Assembly (NCBI GenBank): GCA_035048485.1
Contig: CM068584.1
Coordinates: forward strand, 61,231,458-61,295,457
Source of the DNA: Pteria penguin
Taxonomy: Eukaryota > Mollusca > Bivalvia > Pterioida > Pteriidae
Reading direction: 5' to 3'
Length of the DNA: 64,000 nt
How positions within the stretch are numbered: the first letter of the stretch is position 1; each line of letters begins with the position of its first letter. This document shows positions 50,696-63,043 of the stretch, piece by piece. Both the position numbers and the translations under genes were made by a program. Under the pieces are notes generated by a model. That model was given only the letters and a program-made list of their open reading frames with translations, ran no database searches and was not told where the DNA came from.

Positions 50696-50870
50696 TAGGG
50701 GCAGGTGTGGTGTAGTGGTTAAGCGCTTGGCTTACGGCGCCGACGATCCGGGTTCGATTCCCGGGTTGCGCCACTATGTTTAAGAGGTTGATAACCTCCT
50801 GCTTCTATGTCGCGATATAACTGAAATATTGTTGAAAGCGACGTAAAACACCAATCAACCAACCAACCAT
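50696..50870 (+). mobile_element. tRNA-derived SINE, + orientation, copy B only, 9-bp target-site duplication
   Basis: The head has box A (TGGTGTAGTGGTTAAGCG) and box B (GGGTTCGATTCCCGG). The body has GTCGCGATATAACTG and a GAAAGCGACGTAAAACACC tail ending in AACC repeats. ACTTGAGAA flanks it on both sides (50687-50695 and 50871-50879). Segmental copy A has the empty site with a single ACTTGAGAA near 34505. Confidence 0.93.
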
Positions 50871-50950
50871 ACTTGAGAAAGAAAGATAACTCTAATTACT
50901 CTACAACAATTTCTAATTATAATATGGTAAACAAAGTGCAGCTCTCAATA

Positions 50951-51227
50951 GATTGATTGAATATTGTTTTACGTCACTCCACGATTATTTCACGTATATG
51001 GTGACGGCATCTGCCTGATGCATTGTATACAAATTTAGACGTTTGCATAGGACCAACCCCAAACAGTGAGGGACATTTTACGTGTCACGCCTACCTTGAC
51101 CCGGGACCTTGGTTTTTAACTCTCATTCGAAAGACAGAACACCGGTGCGCCCAGGACAGGAGTCGGACCCCGGGACCTCTCGATCACGAGCCGAGAAACC
51201 AATCCAATAGACCACAGCGGAATCAGT
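50951..51227 (-). mobile_element. tRNA-derived SINE, - orientation, copy-B counterpart
   Basis: It is orthologous to 34584-34863 and flanked by the same TCTCAATA duplication (50943-50950 and 51228-51235). The 88-codon open frame here is a SINE shadow. Confidence 0.85.
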
Positions 51228-52665
51228 TCTCAATAGAAGAGGCAATAAATAGGTATCTATTAATTTTCATCGTGTACTTAAACCCATGATTACAAGGATC
51301 AACCCAGTAGTTTGTTCATATTTAAAGTAGACTCCCCAATTGAATCTTCTTGCTCAACGCCCGTGAGCGACATATGCATTGTATAGAATGGATACAGAAT
51401 ATCAGATCTGCAATTTTCCGAACACAAGAAAAGGTATCGTTTCCTTTTGACGTTGATCACCGCGTGTCACGTTACTTAGCCTGAGGTGAAGTGTAATTTT
51501 ATGGTAATGGGGACATTTGCATCGTATAAATTATGATGACTATAGGGGGGTGGGGGTGGTTAATCTTGTGATTTTAACCAAATTCAAGTAAACCTTTTAC
51601 ATAGCTGTATCTTTTCAATTTATGACAGTGTGCCTCCCCCTTCCTTAATCCTTCATTAATCAACTACAACTAAAGAGGACACCCTTTTATCCCCTTCTAT
51701 TTCTGGAACTGCGTCCTAATACAGTGACGTTTTCAAGTATGTATTGAATTATGTAAGGAGACATTTTAACACACAACATGATTCAGTATAAATTTCAAAC
51801 AACATTGAACCCGATGAACTATTTTCAAACGGACTATTAAAAGACGAAAGTAATAATGCATCATGAAAGTCATATCTCAGTAGCAATATATAAAGCGATG
51901 AGAGCTTTTTACGGCGGAATGTGAAACCATCACTCTGAGTGAAACAATGACCGTGTTAATACGATGACTTCCTTCCTTCACTTCAACAACTTTTCACCTC
52001 CATTCATTTCTTATCTCTTAAATGTGCTACTTTAGTGTTAACGGTATATCGAATAGCAGTTATCATAGTGGAAAATAAAGGTACACATAAAGAGCTGTGC
52101 ACACTATGACATGGATCATCGACGGTGAACTTACGCAAGGAATGTGTCTTTTTCACTTATCTTTTAATGCATTCTATATACTAAATGGAATACACAATGG
52201 AATGATGCATACAGTTTCAGTTCACCACAAAGTTTTATTTCATTGCTAGTAATATACATGTACATATATTATTCTCTTTCTATAAATGCACTTACTCTAT
52301 AGTCTGTAAATTGTATTTGTGGTCAATATAATACTTTATTTTAAATAAAATGATGACGTAATTTTTGTGCAATCAATGCGAACAGGATTTGTTTGCATTT
52401 TAATTCGGAAGGGGGTAATAAATTCATGGAATCCGACATATTTGTTTATTCATTTATTTTTATAAGTACAAACGGACTGCAGCTAAGATCTACACCCAGG
52501 ATTATCGGATCGGCATATGTCGATACTAAATGTTATATAAACATATTAATACAAAGATCAAAGGTATAACTAATACTTTAAGTTACCTTCTAATGTTGTA
52601 GAATAGTGGTAAATATTCCGTAACGAGTTTTTCCTTTTTCCTTAAGATAAAAAAAAAATGTTTCC

Positions 52666-52692
<27 letters not shown>
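52666..52692. repeat. (TA)n microsatellite
   Basis: This is a run of TA units in copy B that is absent from the matching place in copy A (about 36030). Confidence 0.9.
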
Positions 52693-52697
<5 letters not shown>

Positions 52698-53659
52698 CGT
52701 GGTCTCTCTTTGTGTTATGGGTGTTGTTTGAAGCCCTTGTATTGCGAAATATGGCACTTTAATAGACACAGACAAAGCTAACAGGCAAAATGTCATATAA
52801 AAGTATGACTCATGATGCAGGACAATCGTATCTGTATATATATGATTGTCAAAGATATGACTTGGTTTTCAAGGAATACATGTGGCACCATCAAAAGCAA
52901 CGTATGATTGATGTACGGACAGACAGAAGGACGACAATGTCATCATATAAGTGGTGCTCTGCTTCGCTGCCGCTACTAAAAGCAATGATAATCCCGACCG
53001 CAGACTGCACCTCAAAATCGCCGGACCCATCTATGTCCATCTTACTGCAGTTTAATGTATAAGTTGTGTTTTTCATACAGTTGAAATTTTCTGAACAAGT
53101 CATCGACCCTAGCTAAAGTCTTTTCTTTGAGAATCTTTAATCTTGGCTAAAACTTTTGGACCGTGAGGGACAGAGACTTCAAATCTACACCAAGGTTGAC
53201 CTTTTGACCTTGACAATGACCTTCACGCTTAAAATAACTTATTGGTCCTTGGTGCCGCCGGGGGAATTAATGTTTCACAAACACAGCTTCTTCTTCCATA
53301 TATTGGCATTTTTAATAGTTAAAGCCTTTGAAGGAGCTACTTCTAAATACAGCTCTATAACATGCAACCCAAACTCCCACTATTTTACTTTTGCTGCTAT
53401 TTTTAGTGTGGGTGTTTGGTTATATACCGATTGTTCAAATTCCTATAGCAAATTATGCAGGGATAAGGTTGCACTGAATGCAAAAAAGCACCTCTGCCAC
53501 AACATTTTATTTAAAGATGCATAACTTATATTTGAAGTATCGTAATATCACCCACTGCAACCCAGAAAATCGTGATAAACTCATGTTTTTATTTTAGTTT
53601 GATCCCGAGTTCTACTCATTTTGTATTTGACGAATTGAATTTACACTGGTTCAAATTTA

Positions 53660-54625
53660 GTTGAGTCTCCTCCTATTACTAGTACCATAGCCACTTCAAT
53701 ACTTCTATTACTACTATTATTGATATTGATACGACTATTACTGCTTCTACTACTACTACTTTTCCCAATAATTATCCGCCTACTAAAATTTCTACGTCAA
53801 TACTGCATTTACTACTATTAGTACTTCTACCATCAACATCACCACCTTCATCATCACCACCACCACCATCACCACCACTACTACTACTGGTGCTCCTTGT
53901 CACTCTCCTAGTACTACTGTTCCTATTTCCATACTTGTGCTTCAATACGGCTAGTTCCACTACTCTGTTCTTACTACTACTACTAAAACCACCACAACTT
54001 TAATACTACCACTACAACAGTACTATTGCTACTACTACTACTGTTTCCACTTTAGTACTTCTAGTATCACTACTACTACTTACACAATAATACTTTTATT
54101 ATTACTGTTATTACTACAACTCCAACAACTAATACTACTTCTCCTAATTATACATCTATTATTTCTACAATTACTACTTCTTTCACCAGTTTTACCTATA
54201 TTCCTTCTAATCCTAACTTAAATACTACATTTCTACACCATTACTCTTAGTACCACCAATAGTCCTCATGCTCTCTTACTTCCTCCACTACTACTGTTCC
54301 CACCTCTAATCTACCGCTAGTTCTTCTACTATTACCACTACTCCCTTTACTGCTGCAATATTCCAAGTACTAACAATACTACTCGCTAATGCTACATTAA
54401 TACTGCTAGTTCTGTTACTACTACTACAACTTCAATACTTCTATTACTACTACTATTACTACGACTACTTCTACTATTTTTACTACAACTACCACTCACA
54501 CTGATATTTTTCTAATTCTAATTCAACATCAAATCCGCTTCTACTACTACTACAATTAGTAACACTACTACTGCCTCTAGTATTAATACTACTGCGACTA
54601 CTACTATTGTATTTCTACAAGTACT
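53660..54625. repeat. Degenerate ACT/TAC trinucleotide tract, copy B
   Basis: This is the counterpart of 38195-39070 and is colinear from about 38430/53660 onward. The same G-poor + strand is seen, plus a CACCACCAT-rich stretch at 53840-53895 that copy A lacks. Confidence 0.85.
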
Positions 54626-55299
54626 ACTGTAGTCCTTTTCTCTTGGTCCGTGATCGTTTTTACATAGTGATAAGTCTTGCGTTTTGTTTTCAATATTTGA
54701 AGTGCGACAACTATGTTACAGTCAGGTATACGAATCAATACAGATTACATATAAAACAATCCTGAATGTAAAACTATGTGAAACTATGCTCAGCGTAACA
54801 TCAAGTCGAAATGTGAAAGTGTATTCTTACTTTAACCAAAATCTGAACTTAAACTTAGACGAAGACTAAAACTAAGACTAGTACCGAAAGACACAGAATA
54901 TGACTAATACTAACACTAAAACTAATACTGATGCTAAGGCTGAAAGACTAGGACTATAAGAGTGAATATATTCTAATAACAAAGCAGTATTAATACTACT
55001 TCCACTGCAATACACTCAGCCCGTGTGTACAATATCTATCTAATATGTTAACGTTATCATTAATTTTCGTGATGGCATTGCAACTGCTCTATCAAATGCA
55101 GGTTTAATCATTAAGACATATCAGGATATTGAACTACAACGAAGTGTCAAAGAATTGTGACAATTATAGCTTATCGAGTATTAACAAATATACTATGACT
55201 ACAATTAATATTACATGAAGATACAAAGTAAACACAGTAAAATAATCCCGTGGACGACATTTGACGTGTTGGAGTTCACAGGGTCACACTACAAATACT

Positions 55300-56390
55300 C
55301 GTGAACATCCTTCTCCTCCTTATACTGCTCATATTTCTAATTCTTTCACAGCTACCCAATACTGCTTATTCTGCTACCACTAATACTAATACTACTACTA
55401 CTACATATGTTAATAATACAAGAAATCCTGCCATTCCTACTAGACCTTCTACAATTCCTCCTCCCCCTCCTATGTTGCTCTTGCGTTTTACTATTTTTTC
55501 AATTATATTTTATACTTTATTTTATATTTTATACTGCTGCTACTTCTTTTACGTCTCCTACCACTAAAATCACTGCTTCTACCCATGCTTCCAATCCTAC
55601 TACTTCTTCTAGTCAATGAATACTACTACAACTACTGCAAAACATCTACTATTACTTCTATTACTGTTACCATTGATACCGCTATCTGAGATGAACTGCA
55701 CTGGCGTGTATTGAGATCTACCGTATCGAGCACATAAAACTAAGTTTCAATTACTCGTATTTCTACTACAAGCACTACAACAACTGCTACTATTACTTCA
55801 CTACTAGTACCCTTAACTCTCCTGCTACCACTATAACAACAACATTCCTACTGCTATCTTTATACTTCTATTATTAAAACAAAATTTACTATTACTGCCA
55901 CAATTAATACGACTACTGCCACTATCCCACTAATATTCCAACTACCCCCCCCCCCCCATTAAAACCTTCTATTGCTACTACTCCTAGTTCTTTTCCCCCT
56001 CCTATTGTTCCCATTTCTATTACTTCTACTGCTACTTCACTGTTTTTTTTTCTACTAATAATAATACTACTAATTAATATAACAAATAATCCGAATCCTA
56101 ATACTCAAAATGCCCATGCCCTCGCCGTTTTACAAGTAATGCTACGTCCACTATTACTTACGTCAATTAATTAATATTGCTAGTACATCATTTAAAACTT
56201 CTCCTTCCATAACATTTACTGCTGCTGCTAATACTCCTACTATAAGCCCTATTACTTCACCTAATAACGTTACTACACTTCCAACTACTACAAAATAACT
56301 ACTACTAATATTAATGCTACTTCTACAACAACAGCTACTGCCGCTGCTACACAAAATGAAATTCAATACGGTATTATACGAGTACTAAAC
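55300..56390. repeat. Third ACT/TAC trinucleotide tract
   Basis: It has similar composition to the two tracts ending the segmental duplication but lies beyond their shared right edge. It is interrupted near 55480-55550 and 55690-55745. The open frames in it are compositional. Confidence 0.8.
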
Positions 56391-56399
56391 TGATCATAG

Positions 56400-59300
56400 T
56401 CAAAAATTGATGCAGTAAACGATAGCAGGCTTGTTTCAAAATTCAGTGAAAGATTTTTAATTAAAGACATTTTGACGCAAATTCAAAGTGTGTCCATTGG
56501 CATATTCGCTAATGGCAGTAAAAGTCTTCTATCATCCTGAGTCACGCGGTGCGATGAAACTTTTCATTAGACCGTAAACAGAATAATGAAAACATTTTTT
56601 TACAACTTGCCAAAGACCAGAATGAAGGTGTTCACCTTGAACTGAATCTGTATCTTCGGCGCAGTTCTTTTGAACTCGTGTATGGTTACGGTTAGATGTC
56701 GTTTCAAATTGAGTTTTTCTAAAACACTTGCATTATAACTCCTAATTATCAAAGACGAACACAAATGTGACAGCAGATATTATATATATATGAGCACATG
56801 TTATTTCAATAGCTTCCTTCTTTTATTTCAGCCGTTCTAACCTTCTTTTCATCATTCTTAAATCTTTTATTTTCATGTGACGGAGATGTTTACATTATAA
56901 TTAACCAACAGTGCATAAGTAATGCCTGTATTAAGTGGCTAAGCTAGGACTACCGAAGAAAACAAAAAAGTTGAGGGTGAGGTAAGACACATGATAATTA
57001 GATAATAGCCAGTATACATGGTACATTTTCGGTGCGAAAACTGGAGTTTTACTCATATAATTTGAGTATTTTGAACCCCGTTATCTATTTATCCCTTGAC
57101 AATTTATTTATCCCGCGACTATTGCTTCATAACTTTGACATGAAATGGCTTGTCTTTCGATGAGGTACTAGGGTTCGAATCTCACAGATGGCTTTTCGGA
57201 ATCTAGTGAATGTAACGAAGTTCACTCACGTATAACTATACACAGAAAACTATATGTAGATATTGTGATAGTAACGGTCATTTTTGGGCAGCTAGGCCAT
57301 CTAAATATTTGCGCTATCATCCGGCTTCTCTATTAACCTCTTTATTTATCTTTTATCACATGGGCATTCTTCTTTTGTAGTAATAAGTAGTTTAATTTAT
57401 AATGGTGTGCTGTTGATGTATTGGATACCTGTAGAAAATATCTCAAACTAAGTCAAATGTTCCTCGCGGAGGGTTTGGCGTAAGTGTTATGATGTCATGT
57501 GGCAATGGCACGTTCTACACCTTTTTAACATTTTTATTTACAGTGCTGAATTATATTTCTTTCGTCTGTATGTAAGGGCATTCACGGCAGGTGTGGCTAG
57601 CCAAACAAAAGACGCTCCCCGGCACCTGACCTAACCTCTGCATTTCAGGAGTCTGAATGCCCAATGTTGTACATTGTGGTCAGTGCCATATTCAAGTGAC
57701 ACCAGTTACTTTCGAATTTTACATGAAGGACGAGTTTTAGCACTCTTGTCCACGTGAATGAGCATATTCATTTCGTGAGCGATGGAAATTTTATCAATCT
57801 AACACTGAGGTGAGAGGTTACATTGACCGTCTAAAACTATCAGCCGCCCTGTCTTTCATTTAATATACTCTATTTTATCATTTCGTATAGTGAATAACGA
57901 TCCATTCATAATTGGTCATTAAAGATTGAAATACAACGCAGCACGTGTGATAATACACTTTTCATGACGAATAATCACATTAATTTCATGGCAGGGGTTA
58001 ATTTTTCATACAAACCTTGTATATAAACTTAAGGTCCCATAAAAACACATCTTAGATGTCATCATGACACTTCATTCCTAGAAACTACTATTAATATGGA
58101 AATATTGACGTAGCACAAAATTACTTGTAAATATAACTCTAACACACGCATACACACTCTCTCCCCCTTTTTCTCTTTTTCCCCAGGGTTCATAATGCTA
58201 AAAAGTTGAGAGATCTGACTTAGTCTCGGAAGAATACAATTACATTAAAACCAAAAATTACCCCAGCCCCACGAAATAGGAGAAATGTTTCGAATGAAAG
58301 GTACAACTACATGTATATTACTTTAATACACGTCATTATTGTCCTTTTTGCGCTTTTTTGCTTTGAGGGGGGGGGGGGGGCTTTTACTTTCAGAGAATAC
58401 ATTGACATACTTATCATCTTGTTGAACCGGGATTGACTTTGACGAAGTTTAGGTTTATAATAACCGTGGGGATAAGTCAATAGGATATTGAATTTCCTTC
58501 CAATTATTATTGTTAAATCTCGCCACGTTTTCATCAAATTCTTACGTATATAATACCGTATAAAAATGTATAGTACGGTTTGCGCATCTCGACAAATTTT
58601 GTTTCATTTATGCTATGATATCCATGGCGTGTTATCCCACCAATAAGCGGCTCAATTTCTTAGATATCTTGATGCAATGCATTAAACTAAGAGACGATGA
58701 ACTTTAACTATATATATTTATATAGATAACAAAAGACTGGCAGGTGATGCATACATCAATCCATGCACACATACAAATCAGAGGTAAGAGCTGTCCGGGA
58801 AGAGTCAGATTTACCTATTTAGCTAGCCACGCCCATAATGAATGAACAATCAATTAGGTTGTTTACTACCAGGAACTTTTGCCAGTCACTCCCTCTTCCA
58901 AACTTAATAAACTGCCCGAATTTGCATCACCCAGGTGGGTAAAGCCTGGGTAGCATATTAAAAGTATAATACTGACACATAACATCGCATATTCACTCTC
59001 TGAAAGGCTTGAACAAGACTAGTTACTGCCAGGCATGAAACCCATAATCCTAGATTTAATTTTTGGGATAGTTTCAATTAAAGTTAGCCACATTTTTGTG
59101 TTACTATACATATATACCTATAAGCATGATACGCAAAAATAATTCAAATAGAGATAACAGTAACACTCATTTGGTATTTCTTTACTTAAAAATCATTGTA
59201 TGAATACACCACTATCAAAAGTCAACAGATTTTTAAAGAAATGTATACCGGATATAAACCTGAAACAAAGCAATTCAGTGAATTGTAATAAAGAAAAATT

Positions 59301-60300
59301 AGTATACACTGACATTTCATATACAATCAACCACTTGAGTATAATAAAAATTATAAAATGTATACGTGATAATTTTGTCGAAATGGTCGAATGCAACCTA
59401 AATAAAAAAGTAATAAAAATAATAAAATAAAATAAACGCATATATTCTTAATAACAACACACTAAAATAAGTTTAAGAAAGCAAGTTGGTAATAAATCCG
59501 CATTGTCTATGACAGTAACACTATATAAATATGAAAGGGAAACATATATTCCTGTCTCGACTTTGTCTTTAACAAAAATGGAAAAGCTGCAATTTCTATC
59601 TATTATAAAGTTTTCCCTCCAATTAAGCTGTTGACAATTGTATGGTTTTCGCAGTGGATACATACATTGTATTTCATTGCAGTATTTTACAGAAAATAAA
59701 ATCATTTTATTTCTGACACGAACTTTTCAATAAATATTCAATACAATTGCAGTTAAAAAATATCTGATCAGCGAACAGCTACTTTAGTTAGCGAATCCTC
59801 TGATAAGGTTCAGTAACTGGATCTAGTATTATTGAAATATTAATTTAATCAATGATAATGCCTCAGAAGCTTTGATGTAGCGCAAAGCAACATCTGGGCA
59901 ACATTTAGGCATGACAACGACAACGAGTATTGAGGAGGTACTATGCCTTCATACACGATATATCTAGAAAGAATGATAAAAAGGAAATACATATGCCACT
60001 TTGAAACAATATAGGAATAAGAAAGTGGAAGGATAGTGTATAGAATAGTGTTCAGCTTTGATCTAGATTCGATGATAAAATATTCCTATAAATGCTTAAA
60101 CCCATCTGCTTTGAATTCTAGATACGTTTTCATGAAACCTTAGGCATTATGTTTCCGGCCTAGTATAAATTGGGTACAGCGGTAACAAACACTTTTCAAA
60201 AAATCATATCTCGGAAATCGCGTTTTGGACTGGTTTGTACCATGGGCATTAGAAAATACATCGGCCAATACAACTATTTTACTAAAAAATATAGAACATT
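56400..60300. other. Gene-free interval with scattered repeat fragments
   Basis: It contains the pyrimidine-rich module near 56795-56880 and a weaker one near 57320. A fragment at 57585-57640 is related to 6885-7125, and a G run lies at 58367-58380. I see no supported gene. Confidence 0.4.
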
Positions 60301-60309
60301 TTAACTTTT

Positions 60310-60510
60310 TAATTTAGTGCAACATATGCGCATTTCGACAACTTATGTCTCTTCAGTGATGCTCGTGGCCAAATATTTAGAATTCCCAAAATATATAAAT
60401 ATTTGAAGAGCAGTGTTGAAACCAAAATGACCGAAAAGTGAATCAAAGAATCTATCTAAGGACAGAACTATGCATGAGGGAGATACTCCTTAGTATTAGA
60501 GTGATTGACT
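60310..60510 (+). repeat. Dispersed repeat (GCGCATTTCGACAA ... GAGGGAGATACTCCTTA)
   Basis: It carries both landmarks seen separately elsewhere. GCGCATTTCGAC with TCTTCAGTGATGCTC is also in 23820 and 24525. GAGGGAGATACTCCTTA is also at 22725. This looks like a fuller copy of one family. Confidence 0.55.
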
Positions 60511-60739
60511 TAATTTGAAGCTGGACGGATTGAATAAAGATGTGCACTCTGATACCAATAACAGTGGTTTTGGCAATCTTCAAATATTAGTAGAAATATG
60601 AGATGAATACAGTCTACAGGTATATAACACAGTAGGTTATATATGCATGAATGATTAACTATTGTCATTATATGTCTTACAACATGTAGGAAAGAGGAAT
60701 AAATTTTCAATTCTTGGGTCATGAAAAACAAATATAGCC

Positions 60740-62325
60740 TCCAGTAACGTAACAGGAAGAAGTTGTGGCCTAGACAATAATTATGGTTAGGTGTGCTCTG
60801 TGACATGGACATTTAAGATATCGCCTTGGTTCAAGGTAATGACACAGCCCTACATCATTGACAATAATTGTGTAAATATATGGTGTCCCTAGAATTAAAG
60901 GGAAGAAGTTACGATTTGGACAAGAATTCTGCCTATGACCTTGGCCTTGAGATATAACACACCATTTGGTCATGAACAACAATTGTGTGAAAAGTGATCT
61001 GACTCCCAAGTAAAAGTCAATTTTCATGGACAGACACAGACGGGTAACACGCTCTGGAAAATGTGATACCCCATTGGACCGTGGAAAACAATGTTCACTG
61101 TGACCTTGACCTCAAAGATATATTATTTGGTGAAGGTCATGACACACCCTTGGACATGAACAACAATTGTGTGAAACATTATCTAGATCCAACATAGCAG
61201 TAAGGAGTTATGGCCCGGACAGGGATTTTGACAAGGTTATGACCCATTTTTGGGACATGGACAAGAATGGCGTGATATATTATCCAAATCCATCTTGGCA
61301 ATAAGAAGTTATGGCCCGGACAAGGATTTTGGATTGTGACAAGGTGATAGTAGTCAAGGTCATGACACACCCTTAGATCATGGACAAGACTTGTTTGAAA
61401 TATTATCCTGGATAATCCAACTTAGTGGTAGATGTTATGGCCACGGCAAGGATTTTAGCTATGTAACCACTGTGACCTTGACCTTGAATGTATGAGCTCT
61501 TTTTAAGGTTACGACGCACCCTTTGGTCATGGACAACAATTGTGTTAAATATTATCCAGATCCGATAAGGAGATAAGAAGTTACGGCTCAGATATTTTTT
61601 TTGCTATGTGTGCACTGCAACCTTGACCTGGAAGATATGACCATGGGTCAAGATTTTGACACACCTTTGTGTCATATACAATAATTATTTGAAATGATTT
61701 CTAGATCCAGCATAGCAGTAAGGAGTTATGACCCGGACAAGGACTTCGACTAAGTGTGTATTTGACCTTGAAGATATGCTCTTTAGTCAAAGTCATGACC
61801 CACACTTGGGTCATGGACAACAAAGATCCAGCATAGCAGTAAGGAGTTATGGCCCGGACAAGGACCTCGACTAAGTGTGTATTTGACCTTGGAGATATAA
61901 TCTTTAGTCAAAGTCATGACCCACACTTGGGTCATGGACAACAATTGTTTGAAATGTTATTCTGTATAATAATCCGATTTGGCAGAAAGAAGTTATGGCC
62001 CGGACAAGGATTTTTGCTATGCTACTGTGACCTTGACCTTAATATAACCTTAAGGTAAGGTCATGGCACACCCTAGGGTCATAGACATATAGATCCAATA
62101 AGGGGATAAGAAGCTATGGCCCTGATAATTTTTTTCTATTTGTGCACTGTGACCTTGACCATGAAGATGTGTTAATGGGTCATGGTCTTGGCACACCCTT
62201 GCCTCATGTACAACAATTGTGTGAAATATTATCCAGATTCCACAAGGAGTTAAGATGCGAAGTTATGGCCAGACAAACACATAGGTGATTACTTTATGCC
62301 CCCAAACTTTGTTTGCGGGGGTATG
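60740..62325 (+). repeat. Tandem array of about 120-150 bp units (GTTATGGCCCGGACAAGG)
   Basis: GTTATGGCCCGGACAAGG or variants recur near 60762, 60908, 61207, 61309, 61434, 61583, 61726, 61848, 61992, 62113 and 62262. Each repeat also has TGACCTTGACCTTGAA, GGTCATGACACACCCTTG, CATGGACAACAATTGTG and ATTATCCAGATCC blocks in order. The array ends at an imperfect C/G hairpin (62297-62322) within TATGCCCCCAAACTTTG and GCGGGGGTAT, the terminus expected of a bivalve interspersed repeat. The open frames in it are not conserved between units. Confidence 0.85.
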
Positions 62326-62752
62326 ATAATGTTGACATGGTCACTAGCATCACTGAAGAGACATAAGTTGACGACATGCGCTTCTGGAGCACAAAATTAA
62401 AAGGTGTATAAACTCTATATTTCTATAAAGATACCTGATAAAATTAAGTACATATAAACTTTTATCTGAAATCGGTTCAAGCATATTAAGACGGTGTGGT
62501 GTCTAAGTAAGCCCCAGAACGAAACGATTAATGAGATATACATTACATTTAAAATATTCAGATTAAAACATATTTATCATTTTGTGATATGTTACAGTTT
62601 ATAACTCGTGAAGATTTGTTATTCATATGTTGATATCATAAGCAAAAAACGAAAAATTAGTATGTGTATCCCTTTTATCTTTCAAAGAATAATTTTAACG
62701 AAAGGGCATTTAAGGAAGAATTGCAGAATGCATAATGTAAATTGAGTTTCTT

Positions 62753-63043
62753 TTAAATTGTTTCAATAGGTGTTTCTACATTGGTGCAGTATGAAGTAGT
62801 TCCTATTACAAGACCAATGCACTTCAGCTTACAGTCTGCATCCATCATGAAAACTGCCGATCCTGAATCTCCCACAGTGAAGAATGGGATATATGGAAGT
62901 TTTGGTTCTATTTCACACTGTGCTGTCATCATCAGAGAAGAACAATTCATATTCTTATTCCAATTCCATCCAAGCAAAATTGAGATTTTGTACGTCCAGC
63001 TGATTTCTAGATTAAATATATCTGTGTCTGAGTTGAGTTTAAT
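62753..63043 (-). CDS. C-terminal exon of a trypsin-like serine protease domain (S1/PA clan), partial
   Basis: Read on the minus strand, about 96 codons are open up to a TAA at 62753-62755. The sequence includes FFTVGDSGSAVFMMDADCK, where GDSGS is the nucleophile serine motif of trypsin-like peptidases. CIGLVIGTT and then VETPIETI follow, matching the strand and C-terminal helix that normally come after the catalytic serine. The His and Asp of the triad would lie in upstream exons to the right. I found none in 63044-64000, so the gene either continues beyond the window or this is an orphan fragment. The acceptor is uncertain: an in-frame stop lies just upstream, so the exon must begin at or below about 63043. 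Confidence 0.6.
   Translation of the reverse strand: MKLNSDTDIFNLEISWTYKISILLGWNWNKNMNCSSLMMTAQCEIEPKLPYIPFFTVGDSGSAVFMMDADCKLKCIGLVIGTTSYCTNVETPIETI

Larger units (their letters stand above)
43490..55012 (+). repeat. Segmental duplication, copy B (about 11.5 kb)
   Basis: This is the colinear partner of copy A. Its right edge is after GCAATA at 55007-55012, where the sequence becomes CACTCAGC instead of the AGACTTAC of copy A. It lacks the 29812-30905 and 36976-38430 segments of copy A and carries an extra SINE at 50696-50870. No gene was found in it. Confidence 0.85.

Noticed and set aside
50701..50772. Possible tRNA gene (box A and box B present)
   Set aside because: It is the head of a SINE with a target-site duplication and a non-tRNA body; the acceptor stem does not close properly.
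53156..53524. 122-codon + frame similar to the frame at 36528-36848
   Set aside because: Peptide similarity arises from the duplicated dispersed repeat with GACAATGACCTTCACGCT; the frame shows no protein-like features beyond this.
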